DNA of 64,000 bases from Bubalus kerabau. Its lineage: Eukaryota; Chordata; Mammalia; Artiodactyla; Bovidae. The notes below the pieces were generated by a model, which was not told the DNA's origin, made no database searches, and was given only the letters and a program-made list of their open reading frames with translations. Within the stretch, counting starts at the first letter, position 1; the number at the start of each line of letters is the position of its first letter. A program made the position numbers and the translations under genes. Shown here piece after piece: positions 34,964 to 46,580 of the stretch. The stretch covers positions 79,449,482 to 79,513,481 of the forward strand of contig NC_073626.1 in NCBI RefSeq assembly GCF_029407905.1, read 5' to 3'.

Positions 34964-35063
34964 CAATTTTTCTCAGTGACAGGAGAGGTGCTTGAAGCCT
35001 CTGCATGGCCATTGCCGGATTCTGCTTGTAGGCTGCTTTTATGATCGCCAGAGCCCCTCAGAA
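34964..35063 (-). CDS. MYO3B: MYO3B tail exon (VLRGS...TEKN)
   Basis: The exon is 100 nt. With the incoming G it reads VLRGSGDHKSSLQAES, continues to SSTSPVTEKN and ends in phase 2 (TG). The start VLRGS and the Q-A-E-S and VTEKN blocks match the MYO3B tail as I recall it, with substitutions in between. The acceptor is TCTCTTAG|TTCTG (35065-35064) after a pyrimidine tract and the donor AATTG|GTGAGTC (34964/34963). Direct joining to the exon at 5966 would read TG+A, a stop codon, so an exon of length 1 modulo 3 must lie between them. MER20 and MER2-like fossils sit within 1 kb downstream and two MER5A copies 1 kb upstream. Confidence 0.8.
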
Positions 35064-35509
35064 CTAAGAGAAAACAAACAAGTGCTTAGAGACTGAGGAT
35101 AAATTCAGAGGTAGGCAGGGTTTGATTTCAGTAGCCATCTATTCTCTCCGCAGCACCTCGCTGCCTGTCGTGCTACTCCCTGACTTTCTGTAACCTTTGT
35201 CTAGGACACATCATCAAAACTGACTTCTTCTGTGATGACAGGCCTTGCTTTGTCCTCAGTCCCAGCTGGCAAACTGGATAAAATAACTCATCTTGTAGGA
35301 AAACAAGCCCCCTGTCTATGACAATAGATATAAAAAGTAGACAGATTGGAGGCCCCAAGGTGAGGAAGTTGGTGAGCAGAACACATGAGCTGGAGTGGTG
35401 TGGTGCTGGACAGTCTTAAGAGTCCAGCTTCCAGTCCTGACTGGGCTGGGCAGAGCTGCCTGTGGGTGAGGACGGTGGTCAAGAAACACCTTCACAACGT
35501 GTGTAAGTA

Positions 35510-35718
35510 AGTGAAAGTGTTAGTCACTCAGCCATGTCTCACCCTTTGCAACACTATGGACTGTAGCCTGCCAGGCTCCCCTGTCCATGGGATTCTCCAG
35601 GCAAGAATACTGGCGTGGGTATCCATTCCCTTCTCCAGGGGATCTTCCCAACCCAGGGACTAAACCCAATTCTCTTGCACTGTAGGCAGATTCTCTACCG
35701 TCTGAGACAATGTGGGTA
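35510..35718 (-). repeat. Bov-tA SINE
   Basis: Inverted Bov-tA: GTTAGTCACTCAGCCATGTC through GATTCTCTACCGTCTGAG. About 450 nt upstream (gene direction) of the MYO3B exon at 34964-35063. Confidence 0.92.
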
Positions 35719-35919
35719 GGATTACTACAACTAGGGATTCATTTCAGGAGGAACTCAGTTCTGTACTGTGATTGAGGACAGCTGACTGAAGAGTTTCTCG
35801 AGTGAGAGTGACAAGCACAATTCCTCCTTTTATGACCAGGGCAGCTGTGACTAACTAACCATGCCTTCTTCTCTTGAACTTTCATTCAGCTTCAAGTTCC
35901 TTTCTAACACCATGTTTCA

Positions 35920-36112
35920 TGTCAGTGGTTCTCAAGGGGTGGGCCCCACATTATCACAGCAAATCAAAGACACATCACAGAAAGTGTCAACATCACCTAA
36001 AAACTTGTTAGAAAATAAAATTCTTGGCCCTCACCCTGACCTAAATGAATCAGAAAGTCTGGGGGTGGAGGCTGGCAATCTGTGTTTTTAACAAGCCCTT
36101 GAGGTAATCAGG
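35920..36112. repeat. MER5A DNA transposon fossil
   Basis: CAGTGGTTCTCAAGGGGTGG, CATCACCTAAAAACTTGTTA, TGAATCAGAAAGTCTGGGGG and TTTTTAACAAGCCCTTGAGG follow inverted MER5A. Confidence 0.85.
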
Positions 36113-36139
36113 ATTGATGTTGAGGTCTGGAAGACACTG

Positions 36140-36315
36140 CTCCAGATCAACAATTATTAACCTTGACTGTACATTAGAATCACCCAGGAAGATTTTAAAT
36201 ATGCCTGAACCCAACTCCCAGAGATTCTGATACTGGTCTGGTGTGGGGTTGGCATCATTTTTAAAAAGCTCCCTAGATAATTTTAAGGTGTGGCCAGGGT
36301 TGAGAACCATAGTTA
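36140..36315. repeat. Second MER5A-like fossil
   Basis: TACATTAGAATCACCCAGGA, CCCAGAGATTCTGATACTG and GGGTTGAGAACCATAG follow forward MER5A, so the two copies lie in opposite orientation with about 30 nt between. Confidence 0.75.
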
Positions 36316-36544
36316 CACATTGTTACCACCAATCCATTAGGGTCAGAAGGAGACTCTGTACCTATTTACTCTCCTTATTTTAGACCATCTAGAAAGAGCC
36401 AAACCAAAATACAACCAATGAAGATAATCTACACATTTTTCAACTGTGACATAGGGTGGAAGCTGCATAAAATATTGAAGGTTTCTGTTATAATGATGGA
36501 AAATATAACATGATAAAAATGGAGTGCATTAAAAGAAATATGGG

Positions 36545-37369
36545 GGAAGAGGTCCTAAGATGGCAGAGGAATAGGACAGGGAGACCACTTTCTCCCCTAC
36601 AAATTCATCAAAAGAACATTTAAACGCTGAGTACATTCCACAAAACAACTTCTGAATGCCGGCAGAGGACATCAGGCACCCAGAAAAGCAGCCCATTGTC
36701 TTCGAAAAGAGATGTTTTATCAACAGTGCTGTATAGAAGGAGAAGTCTTGAGACTACTGTAAAAATAAGACTGAAAACCAGAAGAAGGAGGCTTAAGTCC
36801 AAATCCTGAGAACATCAGAGAACTCCTGACTCCACGGAACATTAATCGATCGAAGCTCATCAAACGCCTCCATACCTACACTGAAACCAAGCACCACCCA
36901 AGGGCCAACAAGTTCCAGAGCAAGACATACCACGCAAATTCTCCAGCAACACAGGAACACAGCCCTGAGCTTCAATATACAGGCTGTCCAAAGTTACTCC
37001 AAAACCACTGACATCTCATAACTCATTACTGGACACTTCATTGCACTCCAGAGAGAAGAAATACAGCTCCACCCACCAGAACGCTGACACAAGCTTCCCT
37101 AACCAAGAAACCTTGACAAGCCACCGATACAACCCCACCCACAGCGAGGAAACTCCACAATAAAGAGAACTCCACAAACTGCCAGAATATAGAAAGGCCA
37201 CCCCAAACGCAGCAATATAAACAAGATGAAGAGACAGAGGAATACCCAGCAGGTAAAGGAACAAGATAAATGCCCATCAAACCAAACAAAAGAGGAAGAG
37301 ATAGGGAATCTACCTGATAAAGAATTCTGAATAATGCTAGTGGAAATGATCCAAAATCTTTAAATAAAA
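36545..37369 (+). promoter_or_regulatory. L1 5' untranslated region
   Basis: Starts GGGAAGAGGTCCTAAGATGG right after the target duplication, typical of ruminant L1 5' ends. L1 5'UTRs carry an internal promoter. Whether this copy is active cannot be told. The antisense open frames here (36529-37400) are by-products. Confidence 0.7.
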
Positions 37370-38146
37370 ATGGAATCACAGATAAATAGCCTGGAGACAA
37401 GGATTGAGAAGATGCAAGAAAGGTTTAACAAGGACCTAGAAGAAATAAAAAAGAGTCAATATATAATGAATAATGCAATAAATGAGATCAAAAACACTCT
37501 GGAGGCAACAAATAGTAGAATGATGGAGGCAGAAGATAGGATTAGTGAAGTAGAAGATAGAATGGTAGAAATAAATGAATCAGAGAGGAAAAAAGAAAAA
37601 TGAATTAAAAGAAATGAGGACAATCTCAGAGACCTCCAGGACAATATTAAACGCTCCAACATTCGAATCATAGGAGTCACAGAAGAAAACAAAAAGAAAT
37701 ACCATGAGAAAATACTTGAGATAATAGTTGAAAACTTCCCTAAAATGGGGAAGGAAATAATCACCCAAGTCCAAGAAACCCAGAGAGTCCCAAACAGGAT
37801 AAACCCAAGGCGAAACACCCCAAGACACATATTAATCAAATTAACAAAGATCAAACACAAAGAACAAATATTAAAAGCAGCAAGGGAAAAACAACAAATA
37901 ATAAACAAGGGGATTCCCATAAGGATAACAGCTGATCTTTCAATAGAAACTCTTCATGCCAGGAGGGAATGGCAAGACATACTTAAAGTGATGAAAGAAA
38001 ATAACCTAAAGTCCAGTTTACTGTACCTAGTAAGGATCTCATTCAAATATGAAGGAGAAATCAAAAGCTTTACACACAAGCAAAAGCTGAGAGAATTCAG
38101 CACCACCAAACCAGCTCTCCAACAAATGCTAAAGGATACTCTCTAG
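37370..38146 (+). pseudogene. L1 ORF1 (RNA-binding protein), one in-frame stop
   Basis: 258 codons in one frame from ATG at 37370 with a TGA at 37601-37603 (codon 78). Before the stop there is a coiled-coil-like heptad region (INSLETRIEKMQERF, NSRMMEAEDRISEVEDRM). After it comes the RNA-recognition domain (NIKRSNIRIIGVTEEN) and the C-terminal domain (RREWQDILKVMKE ... PALQQMLKDTL). L1 ORF1p forms trimers that coat L1 RNA. It is shorter than usual L1 ORF1, so the true start may have been lost upstream. Confidence 0.9.
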
Positions 38147-38214
38147 ACAGGAAACACAAAAAGGGTGTATAAACTCGAACCCAAAAACAATAAAGTAAAT
38201 GGCAACGGGATCAT

Positions 38215-38483
38215 GTTGCTGTGTCACTTCAGTCGTGTCCGACTCTGTGCGACCCCATGGACTGCAGCCTACCAGGCTTCTCCGTCCTTGAGATTCTCCA
38301 GGCAAGAACATTGGAGTGGGTTGCCATTTCCTTCTCCCATGCATGAAAGTGGAAAGTGAAAGTGAAGTCGCTTAGTCGTGTCTGACTCTTAGCGACCCCA
38401 TGAACTGCAGCCTACCAGGCTCTTCTGTCCATGGGATTTTCCAGGCAAAAGTACTGGAGTGGGTTGCCATTGCCTTCTCCCAT
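38215..38483 (-). repeat. Bov-A2 SINE inside the L1 at the ORF1-ORF2 junction
   Basis: Inverted dimer. Flanks GGGATCAT (38207-38214) and GGGATTAT (38484-38491) are a target duplication with one mismatch. It displaces the start of ORF2. Confidence 0.93.
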
Positions 38484-38489
38484 GGGATT

Positions 38490-39411
38490 ATACTTATCAA
38501 TAATTACCTTAAACATAAATGGGTTGAATGCCCCAACCAAAAGACAAAGACTGGCTGAATGGATAAAAAAACAAGACCCCTATATATGTTGTCTACAAGA
38601 GACCCACCTCAAAACAAGGGACACATATAGACTGAAAGTGAAGGGCTGGAAAAAGATATTCCATGCAAATAGAGACCAAAAGAAAGCGAAAGTAGCAATA
38701 CTCATATCAGATAAAATAGACTTTAAAACAAAGGCTGTGAAAAGAGACAAAGAAGGACACTACATAATGATCAAAGGATCAATCCAAGAAGAAGATATAA
38801 CAATTATATATGCACCCAACATAGGAGCACTGCAATATGTAAGACAAATGCTAACAAATATGAAAGGGGAAATTAACAATAACATAATAATAGTGGGAGA
38901 TTTTAATACCCCACTCACACCTATGGATAGATCAACTAAACAGAAAATTAACAAAGAAACACAAACTTTAAATGATACAATAGACTAGTTAGACCTAATT
39001 GATATCTATAGGACACTTTACCCCCAAAAAATGAATTTCACTTTTTTATCAAGCTCACACAGAACCTTCTCCAGGATAGATCACATCCTGGGCCATAAAT
39101 CTAGCCTTGGTAAATTCAAAACAATTGAAATCATTCCAAACATCTTTTCTGACCACAATGCAGTAAGATTAGATCTCAATTACAGGAGAAAAACTATTAA
39201 AAATTCCAACATATGGAGGCTGAACAACATGCTTCTGAATAACCAACAAATCACAGAAGAAATCAAAATATGCATATAAATGAATGAAAATGAAAACACA
39301 ACAACCCAAAACCCGTGGGACACTGTAAAAGCAGTGCTAAGGGGAAAGTTCATAGCAATACAGGCATATCTCAAGAAACAAGAAAAAAGTCAAATGAAAT
39401 ATCAATAACCT
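38490..39411 (+). pseudogene. L1 ORF2 endonuclease domain, with stops
   Basis: The frame continues from ITLNINGLNAPTKRQRLAEW. Apurinic-type endonuclease landmarks are present: N in LNINGLN, E in LQETHL, IIVGDFNTPL, SRIDHIL and FSDHNAV. In-frame stops occur at 38986-38988 (TAG) and 39277-39279 (TAA). The BovB piece then breaks the gene. L1 ORF2p nicks the target DNA with this domain. Confidence 0.92.
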
Positions 39412-40195
39412 CAGATATGCAGATGACACCACCCTTATGGCAGAAAGTGAAGAGGAACTCAAAAGCCTCTTGATGAAAGTGGAGAGTGAAAAAGTTGGCT
39501 TAAAGCTCAACATTCAGAAAATGAAGATCATGGCATCCAGTCCCACCACTTCATGGGAAATAGATGGGGAAACAGTGGAAACAGTGTCAGACTTTATTTT
39601 TCTGGGCTCCAAAATCACTACAGATGGTGACTGCAGCCATGAAATTAAAAGACGCTTACTCCTTGGAAGGAAAGTTATGACCAACCTAGATAGCATATTC
39701 AAAAGCAGAGACATTACTTTGCCAACAAAGGTTCGTCTAGTCAAGGCTATGGTTTTTCCTGTGGTCATGTATGGATGTGAGAGTTGGACTGTGAAGAAGG
39801 CTGAGCACCGAAGAATTGATGCTTTTGAACTGTGGTGTTGGAGAAGACTCTTGAGAGTCCCTTGGACTGCAAGGAGATCCAACCAGTCCATTCTGAAGGA
39901 GATCAGCCCTGGGATTTCTTTGGAAAGACTGATGCTAAAGCTGAAACTCCAGTACTTTGGCCACCTCATGCGAAGAGTTGACTCACTGGAAAAGACTCTG
40001 ATGCTGGAAGGGATTGGGGGCAGGAGAAGAAGGGGACGACAGAGGATGAGATGGCTGGATGACTTCACTGACTCGATGGACGTGAGTCTGAGTGAACTCC
40101 GGGAGTTGGTGATGGACAGGGAGGCCTGGCGTGCTGCGATTCATGGGGTCGCAAAGAGTCGGACACGACTGAGTGACTGATCTGATCTGATCTGA
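39412..40195 (+). mobile_element. BovB LINE fragment inserted in L1 ORF2 (RT from YADD box to 3' end)
   Basis: The open frame includes RYADDTTLMAESEEELKSLL, then SDFIFLGSKITTDGDCSHEI, VMYGCESWTVKKAEHRR and the C-terminus IHGVAKSRTRLSD at 40180. That is the 3' half of the BovB (RTE-clade) reverse-transcriptase protein, starting almost exactly at the YADD catalytic box. It ends in TGATCTGATCTGATCTGA, the simple-repeat tail of BovB. No stop interrupts the remaining about 255 codons. L1 sequence resumes at about 40196. No clear target duplication was found, and some L1 bases seem missing at the junction. Confidence 0.93.
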
Positions 40196-42536
40196 CACCT
40201 AAAGCAACTAGAAAACGAAGAAATGAAGAACCCCAGGGTTAGTAGAAGGAAAGAAATCTTAAAAATTAGGGCAGAAACAAATGCAAAAGAAACAAAAGAG
40301 ACCATAGCAAAAATCAACAAAGCCAAAAGCTGGTTCTTTGAAAGGATAAATAAAATTGACAAACCATTAGCCAGACTCATCAAGAAACAAAGGGAGAAAA
40401 ATCAAATCAATAAAATTAGAAGTGAAAATGGAGAGATCACAACAGACAACACAGAAATACAAAGGATCATAAGAGACTACTATCAGCAATTATATGCCAA
40501 TAAAATGGACAACTTGGAAGAAATGGACAAATTCTTAGAAAAGTACAACTTTCCAAAACTCGACCAGGAAGAAATAGAAAATCTTAACAGACCCATCACA
40601 AGCACGGAAATTGAAACTGTAGTCAAAAATCTTCCAGCAAACAAAAGCCCAGGTCCAGACAGCTTCACAGCTGAATTCTACCAAAAATTTAGAGAAGAGC
40701 TAACACCTATCCTGCTCAAACTCTTCCAGAAAATTGCAGAGGAAGGTAAACTTCCAAACTCATTCTATGAGGCCACCATCACCCTAATACCAAAACCTGA
40801 CAAAGATCCCACAAAAAAAGAAAACTACAGGCCAATATCACTGATGAACATAGATGTAAAAATCCTTAATAAAATTCTAGCAATCAGAATCCAACAACAC
40901 ATTAAAAAGATCATACACCATGACCAAATGGGCTTTATCCCAGAGATGCAAGGATTCTTCAATATCCGCAAATCAATAAATGTAATACACCACATTAACA
41001 AATTGAAAAATAAAATCCATATGATTATCTCAATAGATGCAGAGAAAGCCTTTGACAAAAGTCAACATCCATTTATGATAAAAAAATCTCCAGGAAGCAG
41101 GAATAGAAGGAAAATACCTCAACATAATAAAAGCTATATATGACAAACCGACAGCAAACATTATCCTCAATGGTGAAAACTTGAAAGCATTTCCCCTAAA
41201 GTCAGGAACAAGACAAGGGTGCCCACTTTCACCACTACTATTCAACATAGCTCTGGAAGTTTTGGCCACAGCAATCAGAGCAGAAAAAGAAATAAAAGGA
41301 ATCCAAATTGGAAAAGAAGAAGTAAAGCTCTCACTGTTTGCAGATGACATGATCCTCTACATAGAAAACCCTAAAGACTCCACCAGAAAATTACTAGAGC
41401 TAATCAATGAATATAGTAAAGTTGTAGGATATAAAATCAACACACAGAAATCCCTTGCATTCCTATACACTAATAATGAGAAAATAGAAAGAGAAATTAA
41501 GGAAACAATTCCATTCACCATTGCAATGAAAAGAATAAAATACTTAGGAATATATCTACCTAAAGAAACTAAAGACCTATATATAGAAAACTATAAAACA
41601 CTGGTGAAAGAAATCAAAGAGGACACTAATAGATGGAGATATATACCATGTTCATGGATCGGAAGAATCAATATAGTGAAAATGAGTATACTACTCAAAG
41701 CAATCTATAGATTCAATGCAATCCCTATCAAGCTACCAACGGTATTTTTCACAGAGCTAGAACAAATAATTTCACAATTTGTATGGAAATACAAAAAACC
41801 TCGAATAGCCAAAGCAATCTTGATAAAGAAGAATGGAACTGGAGGAATCAACCTGCATGACTTCAGTCTCTACTACAAAGCCACAGTCATCAAGACAGTA
41901 TGGTACTGGCACAAAGACAGAAATATAGATCAAAGGAACAAAATAGAAAGCCCAGAGATAAACCCACGCACCTATGGACACCTTATCTTTGACAAAGGAG
42001 GCAACAATATACAATGGATAAAAGACAATCTCTTTAACAAGTGGTGCTGGGAAAACTGGTCAACCACTTGTAAAAGAATGAAACTAGAACACTTTCTAAC
42101 ACCATACACAAAAATAAACTCAAAATGGATTAAAGATCTAAACGTAAGACCAGAAACTATAAAACTCTTAGAGGAGAACATAGGCAAAACACTCTCTGAC
42201 ATAAATCACAGCAGGATCCTGTATGACCCACCACCCAGAATATTGGAAATAAAAGCGAAAATAAACAAATGGGACGAAATTAAAATTAAAAGCTTCTGCA
42301 CGACAAAAGAAACTATAAGCAAGGTGAAAAGACAGCCTTCAGAATGGGAGAAAATAATAGCAGATGAAGCAACTGACAAACAACTAATCTCAAAAATATA
42401 CAAGCAACTCCTACAGCTCAATTCCAGAAAAATAAATGACCCAATCAAAAAATGGGCCAAAGACCTACATAGACATTTCTCCAAAGAAGACATACAGATG
42501 GCTAACAAGCAGATGAAAAGATGCTCAACATCATGA
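40196..42536 (+). pseudogene. L1 ORF2 reverse-transcriptase domain, frameshifted
   Basis: The first part (40223-41143) has NLPANKSPGPDSFTAEFYQK, ITLIPKPDKD, NYRPISLMN and AEKAFDK. A one-base shift in the A-run near 41080 moves the frame. The second part (41181-42536) has SGTRQGCPLSPLLFNI and the catalytic FADD (codons 41337-41348) and continues through the thumb region to QPSEWEKII. The frame is lost again near 42534, where the sequence is 4 nt shorter than the L1 copy at 10.5 kb. Confidence 0.93.
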
Positions 42537-43051
42537 TCAGAGAAATGCAAATCAAAACCACAATGAGGTACCATTTCATGCCAGTCAGAATGGCTGCTAT
42601 CAAAAAGTCTACAAGCAATAAATGCTGGAAAGGGTGTGGAGAAAAGGGAACCCTCTTACACTGTTGGTGGGAACGCAAACTAGTACAGCCACTATGGAGA
42701 ACAGTGTGGAGATTCCTTAAAAAACTGGAAATAGAATTGCCTTATGACCCAGCAATCCCACTGCTGGGCACCGAGGAAACCAGAATTGAAAGAGACACGT
42801 GTACCCCAATGTTCATTGCAGCACTGTTTATAATAGCCAGGACATGGAAGCAACCTAGATGTCCATCAGCAGATGAATGGATAAGAAAGCAGTGGTACAT
42901 ATACACAATGGAGTATTATTCAGCCTTTAAAAAGAATACATTTGAATCAGTTCTAATGAGGTGGATGAAACTGGAGCCTATTATACAGAGTGAAGTAAGC
43001 CAGAAAGAAAAACACCAATACAGTATACTAATGCATATATATGGAATTTAG
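42521..43051 (+). pseudogene. L1 ORF2 C-terminal Cys-rich region
   Basis: 176-codon frame ending HIYGI. The Cys-rich motif C-x3-C-x7-H-x4-C has its last Cys replaced by Arg (WWERK, against WWECK in the copy at 10.7 kb). The codon is CGC in place of TGC. Confidence 0.9.
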
Positions 43052-43418
43052 AAAGATGGTAACGATAACCCTGTATGCAAGATAGCAAAAGAGACACAGA
43101 TGTATAGAACAGTCTTTTGGACTCTATGGGAGAGGGAGAGGGTGGGATGATTTGGGAGAATGGCATTGAAACATGTATAATATCATATAAGAAATGAATC
43201 ATCAGTCCAGGTTCAATGCAAGATACAGGATGCTTGGGGCTGGTGCACTGGGATGACCCAGAGGGATGGTATGGGGAGGGCGGAGGTAAGGGGGTTCAGG
43301 ATTGGGAACACGTGTATACCCGTGGCAGATTCATGTTGATATATGGCAAAACCAATACAATATTGTAAAGTAATTAGCCTCCAATTAAAATAAATAAATT
43401 TAAATTAAAAAAATAAAT
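43052..43418 (+). other. L1 3'UTR and A-rich tail
   Basis: Has the G-rich tract GGGAGAGGGAGAGGGTGGG and the end ATTGTAAAGTAATTAGCC followed by an impure A-rich tail, then the target duplication. Confidence 0.9.
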
Positions 43419-43432
43419 AAAAGAAATATGGG

Positions 43433-44569
43433 AATCAATTGTTTTTGTTTTGTCTATTCTGTGAAGAGTATGCTCTGATTTTACATTATTTGTTTGTTCC
43501 TTAGGCATATTTATCTCTTGTGTAGCAGAAATGTGATTTTTTTCACTATCAGTGGTAGATAAGACCATCTGTTATTATTACTATTGCTATAAAAACCAAA
43601 AGGATAAAAAGAAAATTTTATATGGAACATTATTACATTTTTATTATTATATACATACACTCACATGCAAACACACATTATGACCAAACTGTGAAACAAC
43701 AATATTAAAAGTGGGAAGCAGAAATCAAGATAAATAGCTGCAGCCTTTTAGAATTTCACGAACTGATCCACTCTCCTCCCTTCCCTGCCTTCTCTTGATT
43801 GATGAACTCCTTTGGTTAGAGGACCAGGCAGGCTTCCCCCTCCTGGAGATTTTAAAACATTGTTTGACCCAAGCTCACTTGTAATACCGTGAGAAGCAAT
43901 ATAAAAGTGAGAAATGATATGAAAAGAAGAAAAAAGAAGCTCACTTTAGGGACAAAAATATCTATTTCCTTATTAAGAAGGAAAATCAACAGAAATCATT
44001 TTTAATCTTGTTCTCTGGCCCAATTCAGCAGCACCAGGGGCTACCACTCCCTGACCAAAGCCCAGATGGTCTTGTCCACATAGGAGGTTGACGTTGTTGC
44101 TGTCTGCATCTATTTTGAGATCCTCAGTTTGAAAATGAGAAATAGCAGTTTAATAGCAATTCAGAGAGGAAGAAGCACAAGCAAAGTGAGGACGACCATT
44201 AACCCCATTTGGTTTGGGCTCTCCTTATGAAGGTGCTGTGTCCACCGCCAGGGAGAGGGGAGGCAGTGACACCTTTGTCTGACACTTAGCAAATGCTCCC
44301 AGTTACTCTGCCCAGGCTTCCAATAAAAGCCCATAGAATTTCTGATCATGTAATTAAAGGGAAAACTCATTCCTGCTTCTTACTCACTTGCACTTCAGTC
44401 ATCAAAATATTGATTTCTGAGAGTTATTTGAAGTTTAAAAGCCAAATAGAAAGGTACAGAATATTCTTATTAAAGATTAGACAAAGTCTGCTCCTCTGTC
44501 CCCCAGCTTTGTCAGAAGAGCAGCAACAAGGATTTGAGTCGAAGAGATAAACTTAAATCAGAAATGTTG
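43433..44569. other. Intron sequence, nothing recognised
   Basis: No repeat family or exon identified. Frames of 64-85 codons show no domain. Confidence 0.4.
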
Positions 44570-45420
44570 TACACCTGACACAAATATAATGTTGTAGGTT
44601 AATTATACCTCAACTTCTAAAGTTTTTGAAAAAGTTGGCTTAAAGCTCAACATTCAGAAAACGAAGATCATGGCATCTGGTCCCATCACTTCATGGGAAA
44701 TAGATGGGGAAACAGTGGAAACAGTGTCAGACTTTATTTTTTTGGGCTCCAAAATCACTGCACATGGTGACTGCAGCCATGAAATTAAAAGACGCTTATA
44801 CTTCTTGGAAGGAAAGTTATGACCAACCTAGACAGCATATTCAAAAGCAGAGACATTACTTTGCCAACAAAGGTCCATCTAGTCAAGGCTATGGTTTTTC
44901 CAGTGGTCATGTATGGATGTGAGAGTTGGACTGTGAAGAAAGCTGAGCGCCGAAGAATTGATGCTTTTGAACTGTGGTGTTGGAGAAGACTCTTGAGAGT
45001 CCCTTGGGCTGCAAGGAGAGCCAACCAGTCCATCCTAAAGGAGATTAAAGGAGATTAGTCCTGAATATTCACTGGAAGGACTGATGTTGAAGCTGAAACT
45101 CCAATACTGTGGCCACCTGATGTGAAGAACTGACTTGTTTGAAAAGACCCTGAAGCTGGGAAAGATTGAAGGCAGGAGGAGAAGGGGACAACAGAGTATG
45201 AGATGGTTGGATGGCATCACCAACTCAATGGATATGAGTTTGAGTAAACTCCGGGAGTTGGTGATGGACAGGGAGGCCTGGCGTGCTACAGTCCATGGGA
45301 CGCAAAGAGTCGGACATGACTGAGCAACTGAACTGAACTGAATGTTCATAGCAGCACTACTCACAAAGCCAAAACAAAAACATTGAAATAAAATGAAAGA
45401 GCATTTGATCATCGGGAGAG
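44570..45420 (+). mobile_element. BovB LINE 3' portion, flanked by old L1
   Basis: 44628-45342 is BovB: a frame-broken copy with KVGLKLNIQ-type start, MTNLDSIFKSRDITLPTKVH, VMYGCESWTVKKAERRR, and the GAACTGAACTGAA end. A direct duplication of AAGGAGATTA at about 45040-45057 and stops break the frame. The left flank (TTGTACACCTGACACAAATA) and right flank (TTCATAGCAGCACTACTCAC) are old L1 3' sequence, so BovB sits at an L1 remnant. Confidence 0.88.
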
Positions 45421-46580
45421 AAAAAAAAAGAAAACAACATAGCAGGTGTTGCAAAAATGCCTTTGGGGTCACTCAGGCAACAAATGAGGTTTGTGGAGAA
45501 CCAGAGGATGCACACCCAATTTGAAAACATTTGGGTTCAATGTTTTCTGTTAAAAAAAAAAAAAAGTTGGTCTGGACAAACAAACCATACCTGTGTGTTG
45601 ATTACAACAGGAAGACCTCCTATTTCTGACATCTGCTAGGGAGAACAGATCTAGACTGTAGGTCTGTAACATCTAGACAGCCTTCTTTTGAAACTGAAGT
45701 GTCTCCCTGTCTCACCTCCAAGCCTCCTCAAGTTCAAGAAACACTGCTGCTCCTGGGGCTCCCCCTCTTCTCTTATTTCCTTCTCCCTAACCTCCTTGCC
45801 CTGAGGTGAGGCTTCAGTTGTGCATTTTCTTGAAACCTAGGCTGGGTTGCAGATTCCAAAGAAGCAGGAAGCACCTGGACCTCACTGCCGAGGTTGGAGT
45901 TACACTGTACCTCCAAGCTCTATGGTGAGATCCAGGGCAACTCAGCCTCACATTTCATACATGTGAGCATCAGCATTAAAGGTCATATTTTTAAAATCAT
46001 AGCTGCTTCTTCAAGCAGAAGTTCAGGGACCTTCAAACTGAAAAAAAATGGAGGATTCTAATATCTTTTAAATGTTTGAAAACCATTGATCTAGTCCAAT
46101 TCTCTCATTATACAATGATGGTAATTAATGGAAGGCTTAGACTAGATACTCAAGTTTTAACTTCTTGTCTACAGTGTTCCTTCTCCCTATGAATGTGCTC
46201 AATGTATCAGTGTCAGGATCATAGAAAGAGTCCTGAGAAGCTAAACTTTCAAAAGGTCTTAAGGTAAATAAGATAGAAACATGTCAGTGTCTGCTCCAAG
46301 AGGATGAACTGAAGGGAGGCAGTTGGCAAGAGCTGCCACTGGCCCATCTTCCCCAGTGAACAGGTAACTGGGCACCCAGACAGCTGCAGAGGTGTTGAGC
46401 CCCAGAGATAAGGGGCTCCCCTGCAAGGCTGCCCCTGAACCTAATCAGCTGTCACCTGTAGAAAAAAAAAAGAGAGTGCCAGACAGAGGGATCACATCAG
46501 GTGATCATTTCCAGCTCTAGAATCTTCTCTGGAGCATCCATAAATAAAGGACACCCAACCCAAACTTCTAATGACCTCAC
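45421..46580. other. Intron sequence
   Basis: Nothing recognised, including no downstream MYO3B exon. A short A-run occurs at 45552-45565. Confidence 0.4.

Larger units (their letters stand above)
36531..43432 (+). mobile_element. Near full-length bovine L1 with target duplication, containing two later insertions
   Basis: Body 36545-43418, flanked by the perfect 14-nt direct repeat AAAAGAAATATGGG (36531-36544 and 43419-43432). Order: 5'UTR, ORF1, ORF2 (endonuclease, reverse transcriptase, Cys-rich end), 3'UTR, short A-rich tail. It is non-functional: an internal stop in ORF1, stops in the endonuclease region, a BovB insertion, at least two frameshifts in ORF2 and a lost cysteine. Without the two inserts the element would be about 5.8 kb. 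It lies in the MYO3B intron between the exons at 35063 and 46581, in the orientation opposite to the gene. Confidence 0.95.

Noticed and set aside
36529..43202. Many open frames on the minus strand across the L1
   Set aside because: All are antisense shadows of the A-rich L1 ORFs and 5'UTR.
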